From Candidatus Bathyarchaeota archaeon (GTDB taxonomy: Archaea > Thermoproteota > Bathyarchaeia > TCS64): a DNA stretch of 20,889 bases. The stretch lies in the NCBI GenBank assembly GCA_016934355.1, contig JAFGTA010000039.1, forward strand, positions 1 to 20,889, in the 5' to 3' direction. A program made the position numbers and the translations under genes. The notes below the pieces were generated by a model, which did no database searches, was not told where the DNA came from, and saw only the letters and a program-made list of their open reading frames with translations. Each line of letters begins with the position of its first letter. Position 1 is the first letter of the stretch. This document shows positions 6,829-13,647 of this stretch, one piece after another.

Positions 6829-7869
6829 ATGTGTCAACTCGCCGCATACGTAGGAGACAGGGCGATAGCGCCGCTGCTGCTGAACGCCCTCCAGTACCAG
6901 GAGCCCTACTTCGGAGCCCAAGCAACGGGCATAGGCGCACTCAAAGGAGAAACGATCGACGTGGTAAAAGCACCGGGGCACGTTGCCCACGTCAAGAAGA
7001 CCACGGACATCGAGAGGCTCAAGGGCACCTGCGCCCTCGCCCACAGCAGGTACAACGCCTCCGCAAAGGACGACCCCCGGTACAACACCGTCGGGATGGC
7101 TCACCCGTTCCTCAGCGACGACGGCAGGCTCGCGCTGATGCATAACGGCGGCATCGCCAACTACAAGACCCACTGGGAGAGGCTTAAGGGCAGCCACGAG
7201 TTCAGGAGCTATAGCCCTGAGGTCGATAACATAACAGACAGCGAGGTCGCCGTGCACATGCTCGCCGACGAAGTGGCCGGCGGCAAATCCGTCGGAGACG
7301 CGTTGAAGAGTATAGCCGCCCAGTGCACCGGGAGCTTCCTGCTCGGGGCCATCAGCGTCGACGAGCCTGACACCGTGTACATTGCCAACTGGCACCAGCC
7401 GTGCTACGTGGCGGTGGGCGACGACGAGGCAATGTTCGTCAGCAGCAGGATCGGCTTCAAGGACATAAAGGGCGAGATGACCAACATATTCAGCCCCCCA
7501 AAGAACAGCCTCATTAAACTCACCAGAGGAAAAGCCGAGATCAGCGTACTAGACAAAGGCAGAAAGGTACCCGACCTACGGCTGGACAAGAACCTCCTAG
7601 GTGAGCGGTTCGAGGACGTGCTCCGAGAGAAGGGGCGCAGGGACTTCAGGGAGATGTGGTACGACCTGAACCCGGACAGCTGGGCAGAGGCTTACGGCCT
7701 CGAAGCCGACGAGTGGAACGCGCTGCGGAAGGCGGGGGTAAGCGTGGTGAACCCGTACATCAGCGTCGTCGACATGCTGAAGCACGAGTGCAGGGTGGAG
7801 GAGTCCATCGACCCCCGCGTCGAGGGGGGTGTACCGGGGACGCCGCGGTTCAGCTACGTCCTCGCCTAG
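6829..7869 (+). CDS. Class II (Ntn) glutamine amidotransferase-like protein, paralogue 2
   Basis: A 346-residue paralogue of the 915-1949 protein, colinear along its whole length. It starts MCQLAAYVGD, so Cys2 would be the N-terminal nucleophile after Met removal. Also seen: LAHSRYNAS (arginine loop), MAHPF, LMHNGGIANY (oxyanion motif, with an extra Gly compared with paralogue 1) and ITDSEVAVHML. The C-terminal ~110 residues again lack a synthetase or isomerase domain but retain the REKGRRDFREMW helical pattern and the closing VEGGVPGTPRF segment (EGGVEVPRVF in paralogue 1). The glutaminase domain is therefore ancestral to both copies and the C-terminal module is conserved. The ammonia acceptor is unknown. 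It is followed by the DtxR operator, so it is transcribed separately from the iron operon. Confidence 0.85.
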   Translation: MCQLAAYVGDRAIAPLLLNALQYQEPYFGAQATGIGALKGETIDVVKAPGHVAHVKKTTDIERLKGTCALAHSRYNASAKDDPRYNTVGMAHPFLSDDGRLALMHNGGIANYKTHWERLKGSHEFRSYSPEVDNITDSEVAVHMLADEVAGGKSVGDALKSIAAQCTGSFLLGAISVDEPDTVYIANWHQPCYVAVGDDEAMFVSSRIGFKDIKGEMTNIFSPPKNSLIKLTRGKAEISVLDKGRKVPDLRLDKNLLGERFEDVLREKGRRDFREMWYDLNPDSWAEAYGLEADEWNALRKAGVSVVNPYISVVDMLKHECRVEESIDPRVEGGVPGTPRFSYVLA

Positions 7870-7880
7870 TCTTCAATAAC

Positions 7881-7890
7881 ATTTATATAA
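7881..7890 (+). promoter_or_regulatory. TATA box of the dtxR-feoB operon
   Basis: ATTTATATAA directly precedes the palindromic operator. Its centre is about 23-25 bases before the TTG start, so transcription would begin at or next to the start codon. Confidence 0.65.
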
Positions 7891-7908
7891 TTTAGGCATA
7901 CCTAAATT
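7889..7908. promoter_or_regulatory. DtxR/IdeR-type iron box (palindromic operator)
   Basis: AATTTAGGCATACCTAAATT has perfect 8-base arms (AATTTAGG/CCTAAATT) around a CATA spacer. It overlaps the 3' side of the TATA box and reaches the predicted transcription start. This matches the TTAGG...CCTAA form of metal-dependent DtxR-family operators, and the next gene is a DtxR-family protein, so autorepression of the feo operon in the presence of Fe(II) is likely. A repressor bound here would block TBP/TFB or polymerase. Confidence 0.85.
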
Positions 7909-8678
7909 TGAGATATGATTTGAGCAGTGAGAGCGTGGAGGAGTACCTAGAAGCCATCTACGGCTTCAACGAGCAGGGAGAGCTAGCCAAGAACCAAGCA
8001 CTGTCTGAGAAGCTCAAGGTGAGCCCGCCCAGCGTCACCCAGATGATCAAGCGGCTGGCGGACGAGGGGCTCGTCGAGTACGAGCCCTACAAGGGCGTTC
8101 TCCTTACGGGGAAGGGTATGGCTCTGGCCCAGAAGGTGGTCAGGAAGCACAGGCTCATCGAGCGGTTCCTTTACGACTTCCTCAAACTGCCCCTCGATAA
8201 GATTCACAACGAGGCGTGCCGCATGGAGCACGGCATCTCGGACGAGACCGCCGCAGCGCTGTGCAAGGCCATGAACAGCCCGGAGACCTGCCCGGACGAC
8301 GACCCCATCCCGCAGTGCCCCCTAAACGTGGGCAACTGCAGCGAGTGCGAGGACGCGAGGGAGGCGGCGGGCCCTGATCTCCCCCTGATGACTCAGCTGA
8401 GCCACCTCAAGCCTGGGGAGGAGGGGAAGGTCTCTTTCATCAGGGGAGGCAGGCACGCTGCCCAGAGACTCATGGACATGGGGCTGACCCCGGGCACCTA
8501 CGTCAGGGTGGTGAAGGCGGCTCCGTTCAAGGGACCCATAGAGGTGGAGGTCCGGGGCACAAGCCTGGCCCTCGGGAGGCGCCTCGCCGACTACGTGTTC
8601 ATCAACGTCGCGGACGAGGGTAAGCCGTGGATGAGAGCTCACCCCCACGGTCCACACCACGGCAGGCCGGCGCAGTGA
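7908..8678 (+). CDS. DtxR-family metal-dependent repressor fused to a FeoA domain
   Basis: A 256-residue protein. Residues 6-70 are a winged helix-turn-helix (SVEEYLEAIY, SPPSVTQMIKRLADEGLVEY). The dimerisation/metal domain follows with C104-x-x-E107-H108 (ACRMEHGIS), matching metal ligands of DtxR. An unusual cysteine cluster then appears (C128, C137, C144, C147, around DDPIPQCPLNVGNCSEC), a possible extra metal site. Residues 162-235 are an SH3-like FeoA domain (LSHLKPGEEGKV...MGLTPG). The tail HPHGPHH (245-251) is histidine-rich. Starts are uncommon: TTG at 7908 overlaps the operator and suits a leaderless mRNA; TTG at 7920 is the alternative. It probably senses Fe(II) and controls the iron-box promoter just upstream. 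feoB follows after 11 bases. Confidence 0.92.
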   Translation: MRYDLSSESVEEYLEAIYGFNEQGELAKNQALSEKLKVSPPSVTQMIKRLADEGLVEYEPYKGVLLTGKGMALAQKVVRKHRLIERFLYDFLKLPLDKIHNEACRMEHGISDETAAALCKAMNSPETCPDDDPIPQCPLNVGNCSECEDAREAAGPDLPLMTQLSHLKPGEEGKVSFIRGGRHAAQRLMDMGLTPGTYVRVVKAAPFKGPIEVEVRGTSLALGRRLADYVFINVADEGKPWMRAHPHGPHHGRPAQ

Positions 8679-8689
8679 AGTGAAGCGAG

Positions 8690-10618
8690 TTGTCTAAGAG
8701 AAAGCTTACTGTCGCCCTAGCGGGTAATGCGAACGTCGGGAAGAGCGTCATCTTCAACCAGCTTACTGGGCTCCACCAGCACGTCGGCAACTGGCCTGGG
8801 AAGACGGTGGAGCGCGCCGAGGGCACCCTCATCTACGCCGGAAACGAGATCGACGTAATAGACCTGCCCGGCATCTACAGCCTCAGCACCTACAGCATCG
8901 AGGAGCTTGTGAGCCGCGAGTACATCGCGGTGGAGCACCCCGACGTGATAATCAACGTGGTGGACGCCGGCGCCCTTGAGCGGAACCTGGCGTTCACCGT
9001 GCAGCTTCTGGAGCTTGAGCCGCGGATGGTCATGGCGCTTAACCAGATCGACGTGGCGGAGAGCAGGGGCATCATAGTCTACGCTGATCGGCTCGCCGAG
9101 GCGCTTGGCGTACCTGTTGTGCCCACAGTGGCGGTGAAGGGCGCCGGACTCACGGAGCTCATGGCGAGGGTGGTCGAGGAAGCAAACGGCGATAGGGCTA
9201 CGCCCTTAACGTACGGCCCCGAGATAGAGGAACGCGTCGAAGCCATCGCCTCCAAGCTGGAGGTGGACACACCATACCCCCGGAGGTGGGTCGCGGTGAA
9301 GCTCATCGAGGGCGACGAGAAGATAATGGAGATCGTCTACGGGCACCAGCCGGGGCTACGCACCGAGGTTGAAGACGCCGTCTCCTGCATCGAGGAGATT
9401 CACAGCCACGACGCCGCCAGCGTGATAACGTCGGAGCGGTACGCGATGGCGAGCGCGGTGGCCCACGACTGCTCCAGCCACGTCGCCCCCAAGAAGGGTC
9501 TCAGGGAGGCGCTGGAGGACGCCACCACCCACCCGGTGTGGGGCTACGTGTTCATGGTGGCGAGCATCCTAGCCATCTTCTACACGATTTTCTCGTTCGG
9601 TGACTGGCTGGCGGGGCTGCTGGACACCTTGTTCGCCGGCGTAGAGTCGATGTACTTCCAGACGCTGGGAACATCCGGCGTCACCACTTTCCTGTGGAAC
9701 GCAGTCGTGGACGGGTTGATCGGCGGCATAGTGGTGGCACTGCCCTACATCGGCCCCTTCTACCTTGTGCTGTCGGTGCTTGAGGACTCGGGTTACCTCG
9801 CCAGGGTCGCTTTCCTCATGGACGCGGGTATGCACACCATCGGTCTCCACGGCAAGGGGTTCATCCCCGTTATGCTGGGCTTCGGCTGCAACGTCCCCGC
9901 CGTACTGGGGGCCCGCATCATGGAGACTGAGCGGGAGAGGCTCATCTGCGCCTTCGTGGGCAGCCTGGTCCCCTGCGCCGCCCGCAGCATAGTGATCATG
10001 GGGCTGGTCGCGACCTACGTGGGGTTCAGGTGGGCGCTGCTGCTGTACCTCATCGACTTCGTGCTCATCTTCGTCCTCGGGAGGATAGCTTACAAGGTAG
10101 CCCCCGACGAGCCGGTGGGGCTGATAATGGAGATACCCGGCTACAGGATGCCTTCGCTGAAGACCACCGCCCAGCGCACCTGGTTCAGACTCAGGGGCTT
10201 CGTCTACGAGGCTTTCCCCATAATGGTGGCGGGCAACTTCGTGATACAGGTCGCGGCGATCCTCGGCGTCCTCGGCGTGATTGAGGGGTGGATGAGTCCC
10301 GTCACGGTGGGCTGGCTGGGGCTGCCCGCTGCGGCGGGCGTCGTATTGATCTTCGGGGTGCTGCGTAAGGAGTTGACGCTGATACTGCTGGGCTCGCTGA
10401 TGGGGGGCACAGACTTCTCTGCTTTCCTGACGCCGGTGCAGATGTTCGTGTTCGCCTTCGTCGTCATGTTGTACGTGCCGTGCATCTCGACGATAGCCGC
10501 CCTCGTGAAGGAGTTCGGGGTCAGGAGCGCCGCCATAATCAGCGGGGCGGAGATACTGGTGGCCGTGGGCCTCGGCGGAGTCATATTACGGGTATTATTG
10601 GCGCTGGGGCTCCCCTGA
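8690..10618 (+). CDS. feoB: Ferrous iron transporter FeoB
   Basis: A 642-residue Fe(II) permease with the normal FeoB order. The N-terminal G domain has G1 GNANVGKS (12-19), G3 DLPG (58-61) and G4 NQID (118-121), followed by a helical GDI region to about 250. About ten membrane helices come from 285 onward, with two Gate modules: GFGCNVPAVLGARIMETERER, holding the conserved gate cysteine, and VPCISTIAALVKEFG. It transports ferrous iron across the cytoplasmic membrane. The TTG start at 8690 is chosen because the G1 motif then begins at residue 12, as in the family, and the frame has no suitable ATG nearby. Cotranscription with the upstream DtxR-FeoA gene (11-base gap) implies iron repression. 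A separate feoA is not needed because the FeoA domain is fused to the regulator. Confidence 0.97.
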   Translation: MSKRKLTVALAGNANVGKSVIFNQLTGLHQHVGNWPGKTVERAEGTLIYAGNEIDVIDLPGIYSLSTYSIEELVSREYIAVEHPDVIINVVDAGALERNLAFTVQLLELEPRMVMALNQIDVAESRGIIVYADRLAEALGVPVVPTVAVKGAGLTELMARVVEEANGDRATPLTYGPEIEERVEAIASKLEVDTPYPRRWVAVKLIEGDEKIMEIVYGHQPGLRTEVEDAVSCIEEIHSHDAASVITSERYAMASAVAHDCSSHVAPKKGLREALEDATTHPVWGYVFMVASILAIFYTIFSFGDWLAGLLDTLFAGVESMYFQTLGTSGVTTFLWNAVVDGLIGGIVVALPYIGPFYLVLSVLEDSGYLARVAFLMDAGMHTIGLHGKGFIPVMLGFGCNVPAVLGARIMETERERLICAFVGSLVPCAARSIVIMGLVATYVGFRWALLLYLIDFVLIFVLGRIAYKVAPDEPVGLIMEIPGYRMPSLKTTAQRTWFRLRGFVYEAFPIMVAGNFVIQVAAILGVLGVIEGWMSPVTVGWLGLPAAAGVVLIFGVLRKELTLILLGSLMGGTDFSAFLTPVQMFVFAFVVMLYVPCISTIAALVKEFGVRSAAIISGAEILVAVGLGGVILRVLLALGLP

Positions 10619-10634
10619 TAATACCCGGGTATTA
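10619..10634. terminator. Perfect palindrome just after feoB, possible terminator or 3' hairpin
   Basis: TAATACCCGGGTATTA is a perfect 16-base inverted repeat that begins at the feoB stop codon region. Part of the same string (GGGTATTA) also occurs near 10588 inside the end of feoB. It lies between convergent genes and could be a bidirectional transcription end signal or a protein site. No T-tract follows, so classical intrinsic termination is uncertain. Confidence 0.4.
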
Positions 10635-10648
10635 AGCCGGTAGAACGG

Positions 10649-11317
10649 CTACAGGTCGGGGTTCATGTACGTGATCTTGGGGTGGCTGACGTCGTTATTG
10701 TCGATGACTATGTCAGCCTTCCTCGGTGGGGAGCAGTGAATGTGGTAAAGCTTCTGCCCCGGGATGTACCGGCTCATGTACTGTTCCTCGATCTCCGTGG
10801 CGTTCCCCGGGTCCCTTTCTAGGCCACGGCGCAGCGACTCCTCGAACGTGACGTCCAGGTATATCCTGAGGTCCCAGAGGTTCACGAGCTCGGGGCGGAG
10901 CAGGAACACGCCGTCGAACAGTAGGACGCTGTCACGCCTCGCCTTCTTCACGGGGGCGTCCACCGCTCTGTCGATCCTGTAGTCGAACGCCTGCGTCCTG
11001 TAGTTCAGGCTGCCGGCAGGGCCCAGCGGCTGAAGCAGCTGCTCCAGGAGCGCCCTGTAGTTGAAGCTGTCTATGTAGTAGCCTTCGGGGTCCAGCCTGC
11101 CGCGGATGTACCGTAGTTTACGCGGGTTATGGAACCCGTCGATGCTGGCTCTGATGACTTCGCGTCCCTTGGCCTCCAGGTTGGGGCGCAGTTCGTCTGC
11201 GAACATGGTTTTGCCTGCGGCGTCGACGCCGTCTATGGCGACCCTTGTGGGTTGGATGCGCTCCATGCTGTTGATCATCTCTGCTATGCCTCTGAGCAGG
11301 GTCTCGCGGTCCACCAT
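10649..11317 (-). CDS. Uridine kinase-like P-loop nucleoside kinase
   Basis: A 222-residue P-loop NTPase. Walker A GVDAAGKT is at 30-37. SIDGFHNPR (58-66) matches the nucleoside-binding D-x-F-H region of uridine kinase/phosphoribulokinase relatives. A later VLLFDGVFLLRPELVNLWD segment corresponds to the 'i.vEGiF.l...el...wD' core, and RRGLERD resembles the lid arginines. The probable reaction is ATP-dependent phosphorylation of uridine or a related nucleoside; pantothenate kinase-like activity is less likely. The start ATG at 11317 leaves 29 residues before the P-loop, usual for archaeal homologues. It is convergent with feoB and is followed only by the palindrome at 10619-10634. Confidence 0.85.
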   Translation of the reverse strand: MVDRETLLRGIAEMINSMERIQPTRVAIDGVDAAGKTMFADELRPNLEAKGREVIRASIDGFHNPRKLRYIRGRLDPEGYYIDSFNYRALLEQLLQPLGPAGSLNYRTQAFDYRIDRAVDAPVKKARRDSVLLFDGVFLLRPELVNLWDLRIYLDVTFEESLRRGLERDPGNATEIEEQYMSRYIPGQKLYHIHCSPPRKADIVIDNNDVSHPKITYMNPDL

Positions 11318-11397
11318 AGCCGTTCCTCTATCCTCTATTGCTCCGCCCTAGGTAAATCATTAATCCTCATGGACCTGTTTTCACGGGATTTATTGGG

Positions 11398-11418
11398 GTG
11401 TAGCCCCATCGGCTACAC
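11398..11418 (-). terminator. Stem-loop at the end of the RraA-like gene
   Basis: GTGTAGCC (11398-11405) and GGCTACAC (11411-11418) form a perfect 8-bp stem with a 5-base loop. It spans the stop codon of the minus-strand RraA-like gene. No T-run follows. It may stabilise or end the mRNA; the function is not proven. Confidence 0.4.
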
Positions 11419-12060
11419 GGTGCCGTACTTCCTGTAGACGTCGTAGAGGCCGGTGCCCTCCCTGAGCTCGTCTCGGGTCATGGTCTCCCTGTCCACCACG
11501 TCGAGGGCCTTCTCCACGACCTCGTCGGCTATTGCTTTGGGCACCACGACGACGCCGTCGACGTCTGCCACAATGAGGTCTCCGGGCTCGACGTGTACTC
11601 CTCCCATCTCGACTGGGCAGGTGTGGTCCACTGCGATTACTCGGCCCTTGCTGCTTATGGGGCGTATGCCTCTGGCGAAGACGGGGAACCCCATCTCCCT
11701 GATGAGCTTGACGTCGCGGGCGAGGCTGTCCAGTATCGCGCCGTTGGCGCCCCTGTGCTTGGCGGCGGTGGAGAGCAGCTCGCCCCAGAGGGCGGCTCTG
11801 TCGCTGTCGTTGCTGCAGACCATCATGACGTCGTTCTCCTTGAGGCTGTCGATGGCCTTGAACTGGACGGTGAAGGTGTCCTTATCCATGTCGTACTGGT
11901 CGGTCATGAGCATAGTGAATGCTCTGCCGACGATGACCATGTCGTCGCTGAGGGGCCTGATGTCTCCTGTCATGGCTTGGCCGCGGATGCCCATGCCGTC
12001 GAGGACGTCGCTTACGACGCTGCTCGTCAGCTTCTCCCGGACAAGATCGTAGTCAACCAT
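11413..12060 (-). CDS. RraA-like protein (HMG/CHA aldolase or ribonuclease-E-inhibitor fold family)
   Basis: A 215-residue protein of the RraA/demethylmenaquinone-methyltransferase-like family. It has SVVSDVLDGMG near the N-terminus, the RGANGAILDSLARD segment (the family's G...D...RD active-site pattern), PVFARGIRP, and the closing GDLIVADVDGVVVVPK. Metal-dependent members cleave 4-hydroxy-4-methyl-2-oxoglutarate or similar acids. The acidic residue expected shortly after the RD pair in characterised aldolases is not obvious (RDVKL), so activity is uncertain. The ATG at 12060 is preferred over an in-frame GTG three codons upstream (12069). It faces the methyltransferase gene across a 71-base gap that holds divergent promoters. 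Confidence 0.88.
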   Translation of the reverse strand: MVDYDLVREKLTSSVVSDVLDGMGIRGQAMTGDIRPLSDDMVIVGRAFTMLMTDQYDMDKDTFTVQFKAIDSLKENDVMMVCSNDSDRAALWGELLSTAAKHRGANGAILDSLARDVKLIREMGFPVFARGIRPISSKGRVIAVDHTCPVEMGGVHVEPGDLIVADVDGVVVVPKAIADEVVEKALDVVDRETMTRDELREGTGLYDVYRKYGTV

Positions 12061-12131
12061 TGCTGTCACCCTTCCATGCGCTGATTGCCACTAAATGGTT
12101 ATGCATCACGCTTATCAGAGCACAGGCTACT

Positions 12132-12944
12132 ATGGTTCGACTAACCTTGGAGGACTACTACGAGACCAACAGGAGGCGGTGGGACGAGCTCGTTTCCATC
12201 CACGCGGAGTCCGATGAATACGACCTAGAGGGCTTCATCGCGGGGAAGAACAGCCTCCACAACGTAGAGCTTGAGGCGCTGGGCGACGTGGAGGGGAAGC
12301 GGCTGCTGCACCTCCAGTGCCACTTCGGGCTGGACACCCTGAGCTGGGCGAGGCTCGGCGCCAGGGTGACGGGCGTGGACTTCAGCGAGTCCGCCATCGA
12401 GCTGGCCAGGCAGATAGCGGGTAGGATCGGCGTCGACGCCGAGTTCATCTGCAGCAACGTCTACGATCTCCCCGAGGTCCATGAGGGGGAGTACGATATC
12501 GTGTTCACCAGCATCGGGGTCCTGTGCTGGCTCAAGGACATCCGGGAGTGGGGCAGGATCATAGCCCGCTACCTGAAGCCTGGGGGCGTTTTTCTGCTGG
12601 TAGAGTCTCATCCGTTGATGTGGGTCCTCGACGACGAGTTTGAGGGCCTCAGGATTAAATACAGTTACTGGCACCGCGACGAGCCTCTGAGCTGGGAGCA
12701 GGATGGTACCTATGCTGACGAGGGCGCCAAGGTGACGAACAAGAAGAGCTTCGAGTGGCAGCACACCGTCGGTGACGTGCTGAACAGCCTCATCGAGGCT
12801 GGTCTCACCATCCAAGAGGTTGGGGAGTACCCGCACCTCCCTTGGAAGTACGTGGAGAGCGCCGAGATGGGGTTGGACGGCTACTGGAGGATACCGGGGG
12901 ACAGGCTGCCCCAGATGTGGAGCGTCAAGGCGGTCAAGATCTGA
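12132..12944 (+). CDS. Class I SAM-dependent methyltransferase
   Basis: A 270-residue protein with a Rossmann-like methyltransferase core: motif I LLHLQCHFGLDTLSWARLG (58-76), an acidic end of strand 2 (VTGVDFSESAIELAR) and motif IV-like YDIVFTSIGVLCWLKD (121-136), then YLKPGGVFLLVESHP. The pattern resembles UbiE/type-11 methyltransferases that act on small molecules. The C-terminal part (about 165-255) is rich in W and Y (YSYWHRDEPLSW, FEWQHTVGDVLNSLIEAGL). The ATG at 12132 is chosen because residues before it in the open frame are not family-like and would overlap the divergent promoter. The substrate is unknown. It is the last core-like gene before the accessory block. Confidence 0.88.
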   Translation: MVRLTLEDYYETNRRRWDELVSIHAESDEYDLEGFIAGKNSLHNVELEALGDVEGKRLLHLQCHFGLDTLSWARLGARVTGVDFSESAIELARQIAGRIGVDAEFICSNVYDLPEVHEGEYDIVFTSIGVLCWLKDIREWGRIIARYLKPGGVFLLVESHPLMWVLDDEFEGLRIKYSYWHRDEPLSWEQDGTYADEGAKVTNKKSFEWQHTVGDVLNSLIEAGLTIQEVGEYPHLPWKYVESAEMGLDGYWRIPGDRLPQMWSVKAVKI

Positions 12945-13215
12945 CGCATCGTGAAGGGCGTTGAAAATAGTTCATTTTAAGGCTCTTTCGGTTTGGGGGC
13001 TGCGTATTTGTGGTCGATGGAGTACGTATTTGTATATGATTGGATCTGCAAAGGCTTGTCTTAGGGCTCCTTCCGGTTAAAGACCCGTGTTTTCGCGTCT
13101 GATATGTATATCCCCCGTGTGCTGACGGCTGGACCTATGTTGTTCATGATGTTTCATTGTTACTTTTTATAAAATATTTAGTTCCCGGAGGTTAAGTAAG
13201 AGTGGAGAGAATGTA
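12945..13215. other. Intergenic left edge of the accessory island, with imperfect repeats
   Basis: No convincing gene is seen. Base composition shifts here from GC-rich to G/T-rich on the plus strand. Imperfect repeats are present: TTAAGGCTCTTTCGGTTT (about 12978) against TTAGGGCTCCTTCCGGTTAA (13061-13080), and CGTATTTGT at 13003-13011 and 13025-13033. There is no tRNA-like attachment site. The promoter of the RNase III-like gene lies near its right end. Confidence 0.4.
13165..13180 (+). promoter_or_regulatory. TATA-like promoter of the RNase III-like gene
   Basis: The strongly AT-rich stretch TTTTTATAAAATATTT ends about 36 bases before the TTG at 13216. It is followed by GGAGGT at 13188-13193 and GGAG at 13204-13207, so this mRNA probably has a short leader with Shine-Dalgarno elements, unlike the leaderless genes in the core. 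Confidence 0.55.
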
Positions 13216-13243
13216 TTGGTTTCGATTCTTGAAGAGATTTTAA
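13202..13243 (+). CDS. Possible 13-codon leader ORF overlapping the RNase III-like start
   Basis: A GTG at 13202 lies 8 bases after the strongest Shine-Dalgarno sequence in the window (GGAGGT, 13188-13193). It opens a 13-codon frame (VERMYWFRFLKRF) that ends at 13243, inside the RNase III-like gene in another frame. It might be a translated leader coupling to the TTG start at 13216, or the GGAGGT may simply be a remote SD. Confidence 0.25.
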   Translation: MERMYWFRFLKRF

Positions 13244-13617
13244 GGATTTTTGATGATGGGTTAGAGGATGAGTTGGTTAGGAAGGCCCTTTGTTTTGAGA
13301 GGAACCAAGGTTTGGCGGTTCTTGGGGATGCGGTTCTTGATTTGGTTATCTGTGAGTTTACTGGCCCTTTGTTTGATCCCGAGGAGATCAATAGGGTGAG
13401 GCAGGGCTACGCTAAGAGGGAGGATCATAGGAAGATGATTAACGGGGACGAGTTGAAGCAGGTGATAATTGAGTCTGATTACCAGCAACCTTCAAAGAAT
13501 ATTGGTTTGAAACGGGCGGATAGGTATGTTGAGGCGCTAATTGGCGCTGTTTACTTGAAGTCTAGGGAAATCATTGAGGTTAAACGGTTTGTCTACTCCA
13601 TCTACCAGTTCACTTGA
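13216..13617 (+). CDS. Mini-RNase III-like single-domain ribonuclease III family protein
   Basis: A 133-residue RNase III catalytic domain with no dsRNA-binding domain. The signature NQGLAVLGDAVLDLVI (30-45) matches the family, with G37-D38. YVEALIGAVYL (104-114) is the second motif, with D102 and E106 as candidate metal ligands; the D-E spacing is one residue longer than in bacterial RNase III. Position 31 is Gln and 34 is Ala where classical RNase III has Glu, a pattern nearer to Mini-III (MrnC). It probably cleaves structured RNA, but activity is not certain. TTG at 13216 is the only reasonable in-frame start after the stop at 13198, with GGAG at 13204-13207. Codons end mostly in T and G, unlike the core genes, which points to transfer. 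It converges on the SNase gene across 30 bases. Confidence 0.75.
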   Translation: MVSILEEILRIFDDGLEDELVRKALCFERNQGLAVLGDAVLDLVICEFTGPLFDPEEINRVRQGYAKREDHRKMINGDELKQVIIESDYQQPSKNIGLKRADRYVEALIGAVYLKSREIIEVKRFVYSIYQFT

Positions 13618-13647
13618 GCTATTGTGGGATTCTTCATAGTGTAGGTA

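Noticed and set aside
12060..12131. Longer N-terminus for the methyltransferase starting at 12060
   Set aside because: The extra 24 residues are not family-like and would fill the whole divergent promoter gap; ATG at 12132 begins just before the conserved part.
12945..13215. tRNA or attachment site at the left island edge
   Set aside because: No cloverleaf-compatible arms or TPsiC-like sequence could be found, and no matching copy was noticed near 20.2 kb.
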